Positions 7,024 through 15,180 are shown, counted from the first letter of the stretch. The stretch: 17,130 bases of DNA from an uncultured Bacteroidales bacterium (GCA_934717675.1 CAKUYZ010000036.1:1-17130); one strand, 5' to 3'. Translations and numbers: made by a program. The notes: generated by a model not told the origin, from the sequence alone.

Positions 7024-7977
7024 TGAGGCGGCATCTACCGTTATGTCGTCAAGCGGAACTTTCTCCCAATTGAATTCTCCCACGAAATCAGTAAGGCTCA
7101 TAGGCCTCCAAGAACTTTGAATCCTTGTGAGCCATGCCATCAGTCCTATGAGTTCCATAGGTTTCACGCGCTCCCTTATCTTGTCCATGGCCAAAGAGCG
7201 GTCTCGCTTGCTCAGCCTCGCCCCGTCAGGAGACAGCAGCAAGGGAAAGTGACAGTATGAGGGCGGCTCTTGGCCTAAGGCGCGGAGCAGGAACGCTTGC
7301 TCGTGCGATGCCGCCACCAAGTCTCTGGCTCTGACCACCTCATTCACGCCCATCAAGGCGTCATCTGTCACCACGGCCAGCTGATAGGCAAAGTTGCCAT
7401 CTGAGCGGCGGACAATGAAGTCGCCACGGTCTTTTGCCAAGTTGGCTTCTTGCGGCCCATAGTGAAGGTCAGTAAATGATGAGGTCTCGTTGGGCAGGTG
7501 CAGACGCCACGCCGGCTTGCGCTCACGCCTCAGTCGCTCTTTCTGGCTCTCCGTCAGGCCTAGGCAGGTGAGGGCATAGATTGTGTGACCGTCTGACGCG
7601 TGCGGGGCCGAGGCCGCCGTGAGGTCTTGTCGGCGGCAGAAACACTCATAGAGCAGCCCTTGCGACCGCAGTCGTTCGAATGCGGCCTCATATATGTCGT
7701 CTCGTTGGCTTTGGTGGTATGGCCCATGGCCGCCATCTGCATCCGCCCCAGGCCCTTCATCGGGCTTCAGCCCAAGCCACAGCAAGTCATCTACAATCTG
7801 TTCAGAATATTCCGGCCTGCATCGCTGTCTGTCCAGATCCTCAATGCGCAGCACCCATCTGCCGCCCTTGCTCTTGGCCGAGGCGTAGCTCATGAGAGCG
7901 GCAAAAATGTTGCCCATGTGCATGCGCCCGCTCGGTGACGGCGCAAAACGCCCAACCACCATATTGTTTTTGTCCAT
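7015..7977 (-). CDS. gluQ: Glutamyl-Q tRNA(Asp) synthetase (GluQRS)
   Basis: The protein has 320 residues from ATG 7977, chosen because the catalytic core VVGRFAPSPSGRMHMGN follows at once; the in-frame extension to 8025 would run through a strong hairpin. GluQRS attaches glutamate to queuosine-34 of tRNA-Asp and is a paralogue of the GluRS catalytic domain without the anticodon-binding domain, which the short length confirms. Visible motifs are HMGN (20-23, HIGH-type), RLSKRD (254-259, KMSKS-type), and a zinc site of the GluQRS pattern: Cys112-x-Cys114 then Tyr134-x3-Cys138. It is the last gene of the rseP-to-gluQ run, 77 bp after pdxA. The stop overlaps the end of the plus-strand BASS gene. 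Confidence 0.93.
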   Translation of the reverse strand: MDKNNMVVGRFAPSPSGRMHMGNIFAALMSYASAKSKGGRWVLRIEDLDRQRCRPEYSEQIVDDLLWLGLKPDEGPGADADGGHGPYHQSQRDDIYEAAFERLRSQGLLYECFCRRQDLTAASAPHASDGHTIYALTCLGLTESQKERLRRERKPAWRLHLPNETSSFTDLHYGPQEANLAKDRGDFIVRRSDGNFAYQLAVVTDDALMGVNEVVRARDLVAASHEQAFLLRALGQEPPSYCHFPLLLSPDGARLSKRDRSLAMDKIRERVKPMELIGLMAWLTRIQSSWRPMSLTDFVGEFNWEKVPLDDITVDAASLF

Positions 7978-7995
7978 CTTTTCTTGACGCAATAA

Positions 7996-8033
7996 GCGGA
8001 CGGATGGCCGCGCCCTGCGTGTCATCCGTCCGC
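7996..8033 (-). promoter_or_regulatory. Strong intercistronic hairpin between pdxA and gluQ
   Basis: GCGGACGGATG (7996-8006) and CATCCGTCCGC (8023-8033) are perfect 11-bp arms around a 16-base loop. On the minus strand the hairpin ends 18 nt before the gluQ ATG. There is no T-run after it, so it is not a standard terminator. It could be an attenuator, an RNase stop that protects upstream mRNA, or a translation control element. Confidence 0.6.
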
Positions 8034-8054
8034 CAATTCTTTGTCCGCTCCGCT

Positions 8055-9101
8055 TTAGGCGTTGCGCTCTGTGCGAGCCTCAACCGTGGTTGTCAGCTTG
8101 TTGGCTTCCAACTCTTGGTTTATCCGCCTGTTGCGTACAATGTCCATGGCCAGGTATATGGCCTCGCGCATGGATGTGGGGTCCGCTTTGTCTTGACCTG
8201 CAATGTCGTAGGCCGTGCCATGGTCTGGCGACGTGCGCACAATGGGGAGGCCGGCCGTGAAGTTTACGCCCGACGTGAAAGCCAACGCCTTGAACGGGGC
8301 GAGACCCTGGTCATGATACATGGCCAAGATGGCGTCGAACTTGCCGAGCGAGTCGGAGCCGAAGAGGCCGTCGGCGGGGTAGGGGCCCATGGCGCAAATG
8401 CCCTCGGCCTGCGCTTTCTCTATGGCCGGGCCAATTATGGTCTCCTCTTCCGAGCCTAGCAGCCCATGGTCTCCCGAGTGCGGGTTGAGACCCAAGACGG
8501 CAATGCGCGGCCCGTCTATGTTAAAGTCTTGACGCAGCGAGCGGTTCAAGATTCTCAACTTGCTCAAGATTCTGTCTTGCGTAATGTATTGGGCCACTTG
8601 GCTGATGGGCACGTGGCCAGCCACGACTCCCACGCGCAGCTTGCCCGCCACCAGAAGCATTAGGGCAGGGGCCTGTGCGGCCTGCTCCAGATACTCAGTA
8701 TGGCCGGGGAAGTGGAAATTCTCGTTCTGTATGTTCTTTTTGTTGATTGGCGCGGTCACCACGGCGTCAATCTTGCCGTCGCTCAAATCGCGCACTGCGG
8801 CCTCGAGGGCCTCGAAAGCGGCCATGCCGGCGGCTTGGGACGATTTGCCAAGCTCCACCTTTATGTTGTCGTCTCCGCACGTCAAGATGTTCACCCTCTT
8901 TGGGTGCGCCTCCTCAGGTGTGTTGATGTTGTTGAGGCTGAACTGAGCTATGTTCAGGGCCTTGCGGTGGTAGGCCGCGGCCTTGGGCGAGCCGTAGATT
9001 ATGGGAATGAGGTCATCAATTATCTCCGTGTCTTGGAGAGCCTTCATGATGACTTCGTAGCCAATGCCATTGACGTCTCCCTGCGTTATGCCAATTTTCA
9101 T
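8055..9101 (-). CDS. pdxA: 4-hydroxythreonine-4-phosphate dehydrogenase PdxA
   Basis: The protein has 348 residues, the full family length. PdxA oxidises 4-phosphohydroxy-L-threonine (NAD(P)+-dependent), giving the substrate that PdxJ uses to make pyridoxine 5'-phosphate; it is cytoplasmic. The start MKIGITQGDVNGIGYE is the classical N-terminus (ITxGDxxGIGpE). The three metal ligands are in place at His163 (AGHVPIS), His208 (NPHSGD) and His263 (MYHDQG), with the same spacing as His166/211/266 of the E. coli enzyme. RTSPDHGTAYDIAG (289-302) is the other conserved block. It begins 14 bp after the DUF4837 stop, so it belongs to the same transcript. A pdxJ partner is not in the window. Confidence 0.95.
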   Translation of the reverse strand: MKIGITQGDVNGIGYEVIMKALQDTEIIDDLIPIIYGSPKAAAYHRKALNIAQFSLNNINTPEEAHPKRVNILTCGDDNIKVELGKSSQAAGMAAFEALEAAVRDLSDGKIDAVVTAPINKKNIQNENFHFPGHTEYLEQAAQAPALMLLVAGKLRVGVVAGHVPISQVAQYITQDRILSKLRILNRSLRQDFNIDGPRIAVLGLNPHSGDHGLLGSEEETIIGPAIEKAQAEGICAMGPYPADGLFGSDSLGKFDAILAMYHDQGLAPFKALAFTSGVNFTAGLPIVRTSPDHGTAYDIAGQDKADPTSMREAIYLAMDIVRNRRINQELEANKLTTTVEARTERNA

Positions 9102-9115
9102 ATTGTCGGGGTATC

Positions 9116-10135
9116 TTATTTGTTGTTGTCCAGCCGGAGGGTGTGCATGATGGCCTCCAGAGAACGTATGTGGTTTCTTTTTTGCTCCCTTGCGGGGTAG
9201 TAGACATAGCCGTCCATGACAATGACGCGGCTCTTGGCCTCGTCCACCACGGCCCTCATCAAGAACGGGCCTCCCATCGGGTAGTTGTCTAGCCTCCAGA
9301 GGCCGCGCAGCTCGCTCACGAAAGCGCCGTTATACGTGCCCTGCTGAAATACTATCTCATCGTCTATCCCCGCGCGCCGCTCGGTGCACATCACGGAGCC
9401 CTGAGGCCCGCCTATGTTGGCGCGCAAGATGCTGTCTCGACGCGCCAGGAGGCTCTCGCGGCTCACGCATTCCGGCCCTGTGTAGGGAAATGTGTACACA
9501 ACCAGTCCGTCTTGGAAGTCGCGGGTGTCGCACATGAACCACGAGATCTGGTCCGGGTTATTGGGTTTGCACTTGTCATACTCGTTGGGTATGCACAAAG
9601 AAACGTCCCATTTTTTGTGAAGCTCGGCCATGAGGTTGGCGTTTACGTGCTTCATGTAGTAGTCAATGAGCCTGTCGCGCTCCGCCTTGACGAAGAAGGA
9701 AATTATGCGGATGTGGTTGCGCCGCAAGACTGCCGCCGCGCCATCGGCGTTGGCGGCGTTGACGTAGAGTACTGACTGCGGCTGCGCCCACACGTCTTTA
9801 CAAAACGCGAGCGTGTCCGTCGTCACCGTGTCTGCCACGTTGACCACCACCAAGTTGCGCAGCTTGTGCATCGAATAGTCAAAAAAAGGCGGCGCCACGG
9901 TGTGCATTTCAAATATTGGCTCGTCGGTGGGCAGGCCCGCGTAGTTGTCGTCTAGCATGTGGTGCAGAAGCGCGCCCACCGTGTCGTTCTTCAGTTTGTC
10001 ATTCATGACCACCAGCACTTCACCGGCTTTGCCTGTGATGTCTGGCTTGAAAGCCTTTTTTGCGGCTTTCTCACACCCCGTCAGGAGCATGGCCGCGCCC
10101 AAGAGGAGGGCGGCCACCGTTTTCAGCTTTTTCAT
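9116..10135 (-). CDS. DUF4837 family lipoprotein
   Basis: The protein has 339 residues from ATG 10135. The lipobox LLTGC puts the acylated cysteine at residue 21, after a KKLK start and hydrophobic helix. The mature protein begins with a Lys-rich linker and GKAGEVLVVMND, followed by the two-part alpha/beta body of DUF4837, a family seen in Bacteroidota. Function is unknown; location is the periplasmic face of a membrane. The start overlaps the stop of the lytic transglycosylase gene as ATGA (10135-10132), so translation is probably coupled and a shared envelope role is plausible. A longer reading frame up to 10261 is rejected, since it lies inside the upstream gene and would bury the signal peptide. 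Confidence 0.88.
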   Translation of the reverse strand: MKKLKTVAALLLGAAMLLTGCEKAAKKAFKPDITGKAGEVLVVMNDKLKNDTVGALLHHMLDDNYAGLPTDEPIFEMHTVAPPFFDYSMHKLRNLVVVNVADTVTTDTLAFCKDVWAQPQSVLYVNAANADGAAAVLRRNHIRIISFFVKAERDRLIDYYMKHVNANLMAELHKKWDVSLCIPNEYDKCKPNNPDQISWFMCDTRDFQDGLVVYTFPYTGPECVSRESLLARRDSILRANIGGPQGSVMCTERRAGIDDEIVFQQGTYNGAFVSELRGLWRLDNYPMGGPFLMRAVVDEAKSRVIVMDGYVYYPAREQKRNHIRSLEAIMHTLRLDNNK

Positions 10136-11352
10136 CTTGATGTTGTTTTTCTGTTCTTGGCCTGCTCTTCCACCACAAAGAAGTAGGGCGAAATCTCGCG
10201 GTCGTAGTATATGGTGAGGCGTTGGCCAATCTTTATGTCTTTGGTCTCCATGCTGTTCCACGCCATAATGTCTGCCGCCGTGGTCTTGTATTGCATGGCA
10301 ATCTTATGAAGATATTCGCCTTTGGAGACAATGTGCGTTATTGTGTCTCGCTCAATACGTATGGTGCCGAAGTAGCCCGTGAGATCCGGCGCGGCGTCGG
10401 GGCGAAGCAGCCTCTCATAGCGCAGGAATCGGCTCACGTTGTTGCGTGGCAAAGTGAGGCGCTTGGGCGTGTCGTCATATGGGATGAAGTCTTTGACATA
10501 TTGCGGGTTGAGCTGTTGCAGCACCTCGCGTTTCACCCCTGCGGCTCGGCCTATCTGGTCAAACGAGAGGCTCATGTTGACGTATACAGTGTCCACGTCA
10601 GAGATGGTGAAGTCCGGTTTGGCGGGCGTCACGTTGTGCATCTGATAGTAGTTCATCACGTAGTTCACGGCAATGAACGCCGGCACGTAAGAGCGCATCT
10701 CTGCCGTGAGGTAGGGAGACAGTTCCCAAAAGGTCTTCTTGCCGCCGCCGGCCCTCTCCTGCGCCTTTTGCACTTGGCCCAGTCCGCCATTGTATGCCGC
10801 CAGTGCCAACTGCCAGTCGCCGAGGTTTTGAAAGAGATATTTGAGGTAGCGGCAAGCCGCGTCGGTGCTTTTGCGCACGTCGCACCGCTCGTCTTCATAG
10901 CTTGTCACTTTCAGATCCATCATCAGCCCGGCGTGATAAAGGAACTGCCATAGCCCCATGGCGCCGGATTTCGACTTGGCCTTGGGGTCTAATGCGCTCT
11001 CTATGACCGCCAGGTATTTGAGTTCCTGCGGCAGGTTATATTTGCTCAAATATTCCTCAAAAATGGGGAAGTATAGTTCCGCGCGACCCAATATGTTGGC
11101 CAAATGGTCGCGCCTGCGCTCAAGGTAAACGTCAATGTAGGCGCGCACTTGCGTGTTATATTCCAACGTTATTGGGCTTTGCTGGTCGAGGCGCTCCATG
11201 CGGCGGGCATATATGTAGTCCGGCACCTGTGGGTTGGTGCCGCTCATCTGGGCGCGGGCCTCCTGCGGCACTGACATTATGGCCAGTGCCAAAGCCAAGC
11301 CCGCGAAAACATCGCGTACGGCCTGGCGCGTGAGTCTTGCCCAAGTTGCCAT
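10132..11352 (-). CDS. Lytic transglycosylase (SLT domain) with LysM, MltD-like
   Basis: The protein has 406 residues. A signal peptide ends near Ala-Arg-Ala34. The SLT/GH23 domain spans about 90-240, with the catalytic Glu118 in KYLAVIESALDP, then SGAMGLWQF (129-137) and AAYNGG (185-190), the family hallmarks. A LysM peptidoglycan-binding domain lies at 339-383 (HIVSKGEYLHKIA...IKIGQRLTIY). The protein should cleave glycan strands between MurNAc and GlcNAc, leaving 1,6-anhydro ends, in the periplasm during wall turnover. E. coli MltD has a similar order but is a lipoprotein; no lipobox is seen here. It starts 38 bp after the rseP stop and overlaps DUF4837 by 4 bp. Confidence 0.93.
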   Translation of the reverse strand: MATWARLTRQAVRDVFAGLALALAIMSVPQEARAQMSGTNPQVPDYIYARRMERLDQQSPITLEYNTQVRAYIDVYLERRRDHLANILGRAELYFPIFEEYLSKYNLPQELKYLAVIESALDPKAKSKSGAMGLWQFLYHAGLMMDLKVTSYEDERCDVRKSTDAACRYLKYLFQNLGDWQLALAAYNGGLGQVQKAQERAGGGKKTFWELSPYLTAEMRSYVPAFIAVNYVMNYYQMHNVTPAKPDFTISDVDTVYVNMSLSFDQIGRAAGVKREVLQQLNPQYVKDFIPYDDTPKRLTLPRNNVSRFLRYERLLRPDAAPDLTGYFGTIRIERDTITHIVSKGEYLHKIAMQYKTTAADIMAWNSMETKDIKIGQRLTIYYDREISPYFFVVEEQAKNRKTTSR

Positions 11353-11390
11353 CTCTTCCTTCCTCTGCCGCTTAGCCCGTGTGCCGCAAA

Positions 11391-12746
11391 TCAGAATAGA
11401 GACGTCGTGGCGTGGACTATGGCGTTGAGGATTCCTCTCACCACGTCTGCCCCATTGGCATATAGCACCAGGGCCAGCAGCAGTATCATACCCACCGTTT
11501 GTGCCACCTCCATCACTTTGTCGCTCACCTTGCGGCCCGTCACCACCTCAATCAGCAGAAACAGCACGTGGCCGCCGTCTAGAGCCGGAATGGGCAATAT
11601 GTTCATGACGGCCAATATGATGGCCAAAAATGCAGTGTTGAACCAAAACGCCTGCCAGTTCCATCTGTCAGGAAACATTTTGGCAATCGTGCCGAAGCCG
11701 CCAACTTTGGTCGCGCCCTCGCGCGTGAAGAGCATGGGCAACTGCTTGCAGTAGTTCACGAGCAGGTCTTTGCCTTTTGACACGCCGGCCGGAATGGCTT
11801 CAAGAAGTCCGTAGTGGATCGTCCGCGTCTTGAACCAGCGGGTGGGGTTGCATAGCAAGAATCCCAATCGGCCATCGCCACCCACCGTCACCGTGAGCGT
11901 GTCCCTGCCGCCGTCGGCCCTGACGGCCACAAGCTGCGAGGTTTGCCCCTTGAGGCTGTCTAGCCGAGCCGTGAACTGGCTGAAGGACGGGTCCTCCACC
12001 CCGCCCATCATGACTATGGAGTCCCCCTTTGCCAAGCCACAGGCCTCGGCAGGCGTGCCGGGCAGGACGGAGTCCACCACCACGGGCGTGCGGAATGCGA
12101 AGAGTGCCTGATTGCCGTCGCCCTTCAAAATCTGACGGAAGAACTCATGAGGCAACTTGATGCTCATGGGTTCGCCGTGGCGCACAATGTCCACGACGCA
12201 CGTGTCTTCGAATATTATCGGGTTTGCCACGTCCTTATACGTCTCAGCGGCCTTGCCGTTGACGCCTGTCACCATGTCGCCGTCTTCAAACCCCGCGCTT
12301 TTCATGGCGTCGGAGAACTCGAAGCCGTAGTGAGCCTCGGAGAGCGGCAGGTAAGTGTCTCCATAAGTGTAGGCAAGGAGCCAGAATATGATGGGCGCGG
12401 TGATCAGGTTCACCAAGACTCCGCCCACCATCACCAGGAGCCTCTGCCAGGCGGGCTTGGCCCTGAACTCCCACTCCTGCACGGGCTTTTTGAGTTGCTC
12501 TGTGTCCATCGACTCATCCACCATGCCGGCAATCTTGACATATCCGCCGAGAGGGACCCAGCCTATGCCATACTCCGTCTCGCCGTGCTTAAACTTGAAG
12601 AGTGAGAACCATGGGTCGAAAAAGAGGTAGAACTTCTCAACCCTGATGCCAAAAAGCTTGGCGAATGCAAAATGGCCGGCCTCGTGGGTTACGACCAGTA
12701 TTGAGAGGCTCAGCAGCAGCTGAAGCACTATGACAACAACGTCCAT
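11391..12746 (-). CDS. rseP: RIP metalloprotease RseP (site-2 protease)
   Basis: The protein has 451 residues. The first membrane helix carries the zinc site HEAGH (21-25); the second half of the active site is NILPIPALDGGH (382-393, with Asp390) in a later helix. A PDZ region lies between them; LPGTPAEACGLAKGDSI (228-244) is its ligand-binding part and an earlier partial PDZ is near 140-200. RseP cleaves membrane-spanning helices, for example anti-sigma factors and leftover signal peptides, in the inner membrane. In many Bacteroidales it follows dxr; here it is the first gene of a run with a lytic transglycosylase, DUF4837, pdxA and gluQ. A TAATTTTG (12757-12750) almost touches the ATG; another -7-like box lies further upstream. 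Confidence 0.95.
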   Translation of the reverse strand: MDVVVIVLQLLLSLSILVVTHEAGHFAFAKLFGIRVEKFYLFFDPWFSLFKFKHGETEYGIGWVPLGGYVKIAGMVDESMDTEQLKKPVQEWEFRAKPAWQRLLVMVGGVLVNLITAPIIFWLLAYTYGDTYLPLSEAHYGFEFSDAMKSAGFEDGDMVTGVNGKAAETYKDVANPIIFEDTCVVDIVRHGEPMSIKLPHEFFRQILKGDGNQALFAFRTPVVVDSVLPGTPAEACGLAKGDSIVMMGGVEDPSFSQFTARLDSLKGQTSQLVAVRADGGRDTLTVTVGGDGRLGFLLCNPTRWFKTRTIHYGLLEAIPAGVSKGKDLLVNYCKQLPMLFTREGATKVGGFGTIAKMFPDRWNWQAFWFNTAFLAIILAVMNILPIPALDGGHVLFLLIEVVTGRKVSDKVMEVAQTVGMILLLALVLYANGADVVRGILNAIVHATTSLF

Positions 12747-12825
12747 TTACAAAATTAGAGATGTCACTGATTCACATTGTGGAACTGCTGGCGGCCTGTG
12801 CCGCGCGTCAGCCCACCATACATCG

Positions 12826-12833
12826 CAAAGGTA
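12826..12833 (-). promoter_or_regulatory. Candidate -7 box upstream of rseP
   Basis: The minus strand reads TACCTTTG followed by C, a good match to TAnnTTTG. Transcription would begin near 12818, leaving a leader of about 70 nt. No clear -33 box at 19-20 bases; T-rich sequence lies just upstream. Confidence 0.4.
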
Positions 12834-12933
12834 GTGCAAAAAAAGCAAAAGGGCCTTGCCGCCCGATACTTTAGGGCCGCCGCATTTGCAATAACGCCCT
12901 CTTTTTCGTTTATTTGCCAAGATTGCGGTTCTG

Positions 12934-12977
12934 CCCCGCCTCGGGCTTCGTTCAGCGGAAGCCACGCCAAGGCGGGG
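12934..12977 (+). promoter_or_regulatory. Nested hairpin upstream of the multi-S1 gene
   Basis: The outer arms are CCCCGCCT (12934-12941) and AGGCGGGG (12970-12977). The inner arms are GGCTTC (12944-12949) and GAAGCC (12958-12963). Together they can form one long GC-rich structure ending 51 bases before the ATG at 13029. It is in the right place to be a 5'-leader element of the S1-repeat gene. No T-run follows, so it is not a typical terminator. The remainder of 12747-13028 holds A/T-rich segments, several short GGGC/GCCC repeats and no gene that I can support. Confidence 0.45.
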
Positions 12978-13028
12978 AACGCCCCGTGAATGGAGTGGGG
13001 CGCGTGTCCGCAGAGTTCTATTTTTGCC

Positions 13029-15071
13029 ATGGTAAACACCCTGAAAGTTGGCGACACGGTTGTGTGTGTCGTGAGAAAAATTCAGGCTAACGGCATATCC
13101 GTGTCGTTGCCTAATGGCCGTTTTGGCTACGTACCCAAATATTGTGCCCAAAGCCTTTGTGATGCCGATGGAGACTTCTGCGTCGCGGTGGGCGACTCCG
13201 TGAGCCTGCAGGTGAAGGAGGTTGGGCAGCCCATTCGCCTTGGTGACGATGGCGACGCCCCGCTGCCGCAGTCTCGCGAGGAGCGTCCCGCCGTGGTCAG
13301 GATGAGGCAGGCAGAGCCCCCCCGACGCGTCGTGGAGCCAGAGCGCAGGCCATGCGCCTCGGAAGAGGCCGGGACGGACGGTCCGTCATATGCCATTGGC
13401 GAGGTGCTAGACGGGGTGGTGACGCGCGTTGGCGAATATGGCTACACGGTCTCGCTGTCTCGTGGCGGACGGGGTTTCTTGCCAATATATATGGTGGACA
13501 AGGTTAACGGAGAGCCCGCCGTCTATCGCAGGGGAGACCGCGTGAGGGTGGCCATCAAGTCTCAGGCCGACTACATCCGTCTGTGTGGCGAGCAGCGTAT
13601 GGCTCGTCAGCAGCATAAGCGCGATCGATGGCCGCAGACGCAAGCCGCGCAGCGCTTCCGCCCTATGGCCGAATTCTCTGTGCTGCATAGGAGCCTGGAG
13701 GTCTTCAACGCCACGGTGGAGGCCGTTGAGGCCAATCGCGCTGTGGTGAAGGTGGGCCAATATGAGGGCCTGGTGTGGCGCGATGAGGCTTCTTGGAGCC
13801 GAGTGGACGATATGACGGCGCTGCTGTCTGAGGGTGACACAGCGGCGGTGGCCTACATTGGCACAGATCCGCGCCACAACCGAATCCTCTTCAGCCTTAG
13901 GCAAGCGCAGCCTAGGCCCGATGCCGTGTGGCAGATGGACGAGGCCGAGGAGAAAGCCATGCGCGAGACGGACATTGACGCCCTCTCCGCGACGGCACAA
14001 TTTGCCATAGGGGACCTTGTGGAGGCCTCATTGACGGAAGAGAAGGCCGACGTGGCATATTTTGAGATTGGCGATGACGGCACTCCGGCCTTGGCGCAGA
14101 AAGACTGCATCCCTGCGCTGTGTGACGAGAATGGCCGCCTGGAGGCTCGCACGGGCGATGTGTTGGAGGCCGTGGTGGCTTTTGTCGGGGCGCGGGCATA
14201 TTTGTGTGACAAAGGCGTGTGGGCTGCGCACGCGGCCGAGGTGACCGAGGCCTACGAGAACCACTACTCGGCCGATGCCGTGGTGCGCCCGCTCCTTTGT
14301 GAGGTGTATGGCGTGGGAGACGTGCTCAAGTGCGTGGTCCGCAAGGTGGAAGACGATGGCCTCGTGGTCTCGTTGCCTCGCGGCGGCGTAGGCTTTTTGC
14401 CTAGTGAGGATATGCTGTGCTCACCCGATGCAGGCGCTCTGGCCCCTGGCGGAGAACTGATGGCTGTGGTGAGCAAGGCCACAAGGCAACGCATCTCGTT
14501 GTGCGACAAGGCAAAGTGGGACTTGCAAAGGCTGAGGCTCGGCTCATCGCTGAAAGACCTTTACAAACCGGGCGACAAGGTCACCGGTGTGGTGGCGGAC
14601 AAGGCGGGGAAGGAACTGCTGGTAGACCTGCGGGGGGGCGGACGCGGAGTGTTGCCCGAATGCCATATGACGCAAGAAGAGCCACGTCTTGATGTTGGCG
14701 ATGAAGTGGAAGCAGTGGTGTTCCAAGTGTCGCAAAAAAAGATAACACTTTGCTCTGCGCCCAAATGGCGCATTATGCAGGAACGCCTCACCAAGAAGCC
14801 GGCAGACTACTTCAAGCCCGGAGACAAGATTACAAGCCGCGTCATCTACTCACTCAAAAACGGCATCTATGTGAGCTTGCCCACCACAGGCAAAGGTTTC
14901 ATACCTGAAGACTGCATCGGCACGTTGCGCCATGGTGGCTCATTGCCAAGGCGAGGCGATGAGATCACGGCCATTGTGTATAAAGTGACGGAAAAAGGCG
15001 TCTTGCTTTGTGACGAGAGCGTGTGGGAGCGCAAGCAGGCGGAGGCTTCGGCCTGTGGTGCCGATAAGTAG
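13029..15071 (+). CDS. Protein of about seven S1-like RNA-binding repeats with Leu-Cys repeat ends
   Basis: The protein has 680 residues from ATG 13029, chosen because the first S1 repeat starts at once (LKVGDTVVCVVRKI); the frame is open upstream to 12990. Repeats lie at about 5-73, 121-190, 217-291, 325-398, 427-497, 511-580 and 595-666. The clear ones read (Y/F)xxGDxVxxVVxKx...GxxVSLPxGGxGFLP...GDExxAxV. Repeats 3 and 4 are degenerate. Repeats 4-7 end LCDKGVW, LCDKAKW, LCSAPKW and LCDESVW, and repeat 2 ends RLCGEQRM, where ordinary S1 domains have LSxK. There is no signal peptide or enzyme domain; residues 74-120 are a charged linker. It should bind RNA in the cytoplasm, but the target is unknown. 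It is not the canonical ribosomal protein S1 by repeat form. Transcribed alone, divergent from rseP, with its own terminator. Confidence 0.88.
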   Translation: MVNTLKVGDTVVCVVRKIQANGISVSLPNGRFGYVPKYCAQSLCDADGDFCVAVGDSVSLQVKEVGQPIRLGDDGDAPLPQSREERPAVVRMRQAEPPRRVVEPERRPCASEEAGTDGPSYAIGEVLDGVVTRVGEYGYTVSLSRGGRGFLPIYMVDKVNGEPAVYRRGDRVRVAIKSQADYIRLCGEQRMARQQHKRDRWPQTQAAQRFRPMAEFSVLHRSLEVFNATVEAVEANRAVVKVGQYEGLVWRDEASWSRVDDMTALLSEGDTAAVAYIGTDPRHNRILFSLRQAQPRPDAVWQMDEAEEKAMRETDIDALSATAQFAIGDLVEASLTEEKADVAYFEIGDDGTPALAQKDCIPALCDENGRLEARTGDVLEAVVAFVGARAYLCDKGVWAAHAAEVTEAYENHYSADAVVRPLLCEVYGVGDVLKCVVRKVEDDGLVVSLPRGGVGFLPSEDMLCSPDAGALAPGGELMAVVSKATRQRISLCDKAKWDLQRLRLGSSLKDLYKPGDKVTGVVADKAGKELLVDLRGGGRGVLPECHMTQEEPRLDVGDEVEAVVFQVSQKKITLCSAPKWRIMQERLTKKPADYFKPGDKITSRVIYSLKNGIYVSLPTTGKGFIPEDCIGTLRHGGSLPRRGDEITAIVYKVTEKGVLLCDESVWERKQAEASACGADK

Positions 15072-15078
15072 ACGCATT

Positions 15079-15124
15079 GAGTGGCGCAGTAGTCTCTTGC
15101 ATTCTGCGCCACTCTTCTGTTTTT
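15079..15124 (+). terminator. Rho-independent terminator of the multi-S1 gene
   Basis: Perfect 11-bp arms GAGTGGCGCAG (15079-15089) and CTGCGCCACTC (15104-15114) lie around a 14-base loop, starting 7 bases after the stop codon. They are followed by TTCTGTTTTT (15115-15124). Confidence 0.88.
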
Positions 15125-15180
15125 ATGCCATTGTCTGTCGTGGCCATTCTTTTTGCGTTGCGGTTGAAAAAAGTGGCGCG

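Noticed and set aside
12840..12930. Terminator or small RNA between rseP and the S1 gene
   Set aside because: GGGC/GCCC stems of 4-5 bp near T-runs can be drawn on both strands, but they are short and there is no gene for them to end. Not supported.
13407..14000. Minus-strand open frame inside the multi-S1 gene
   Set aside because: Antisense to clear S1 repeats, with no recognisable domain and no start context.
13029..15071. Canonical 30S ribosomal protein S1 (rpsA)
   Set aside because: Repeats end in LC-x4-W instead of LSxK, two repeats are degenerate, and a charged linker splits repeat 1 from repeat 2. It reads as an S1-like relative, though only a genome-wide check can prove it.
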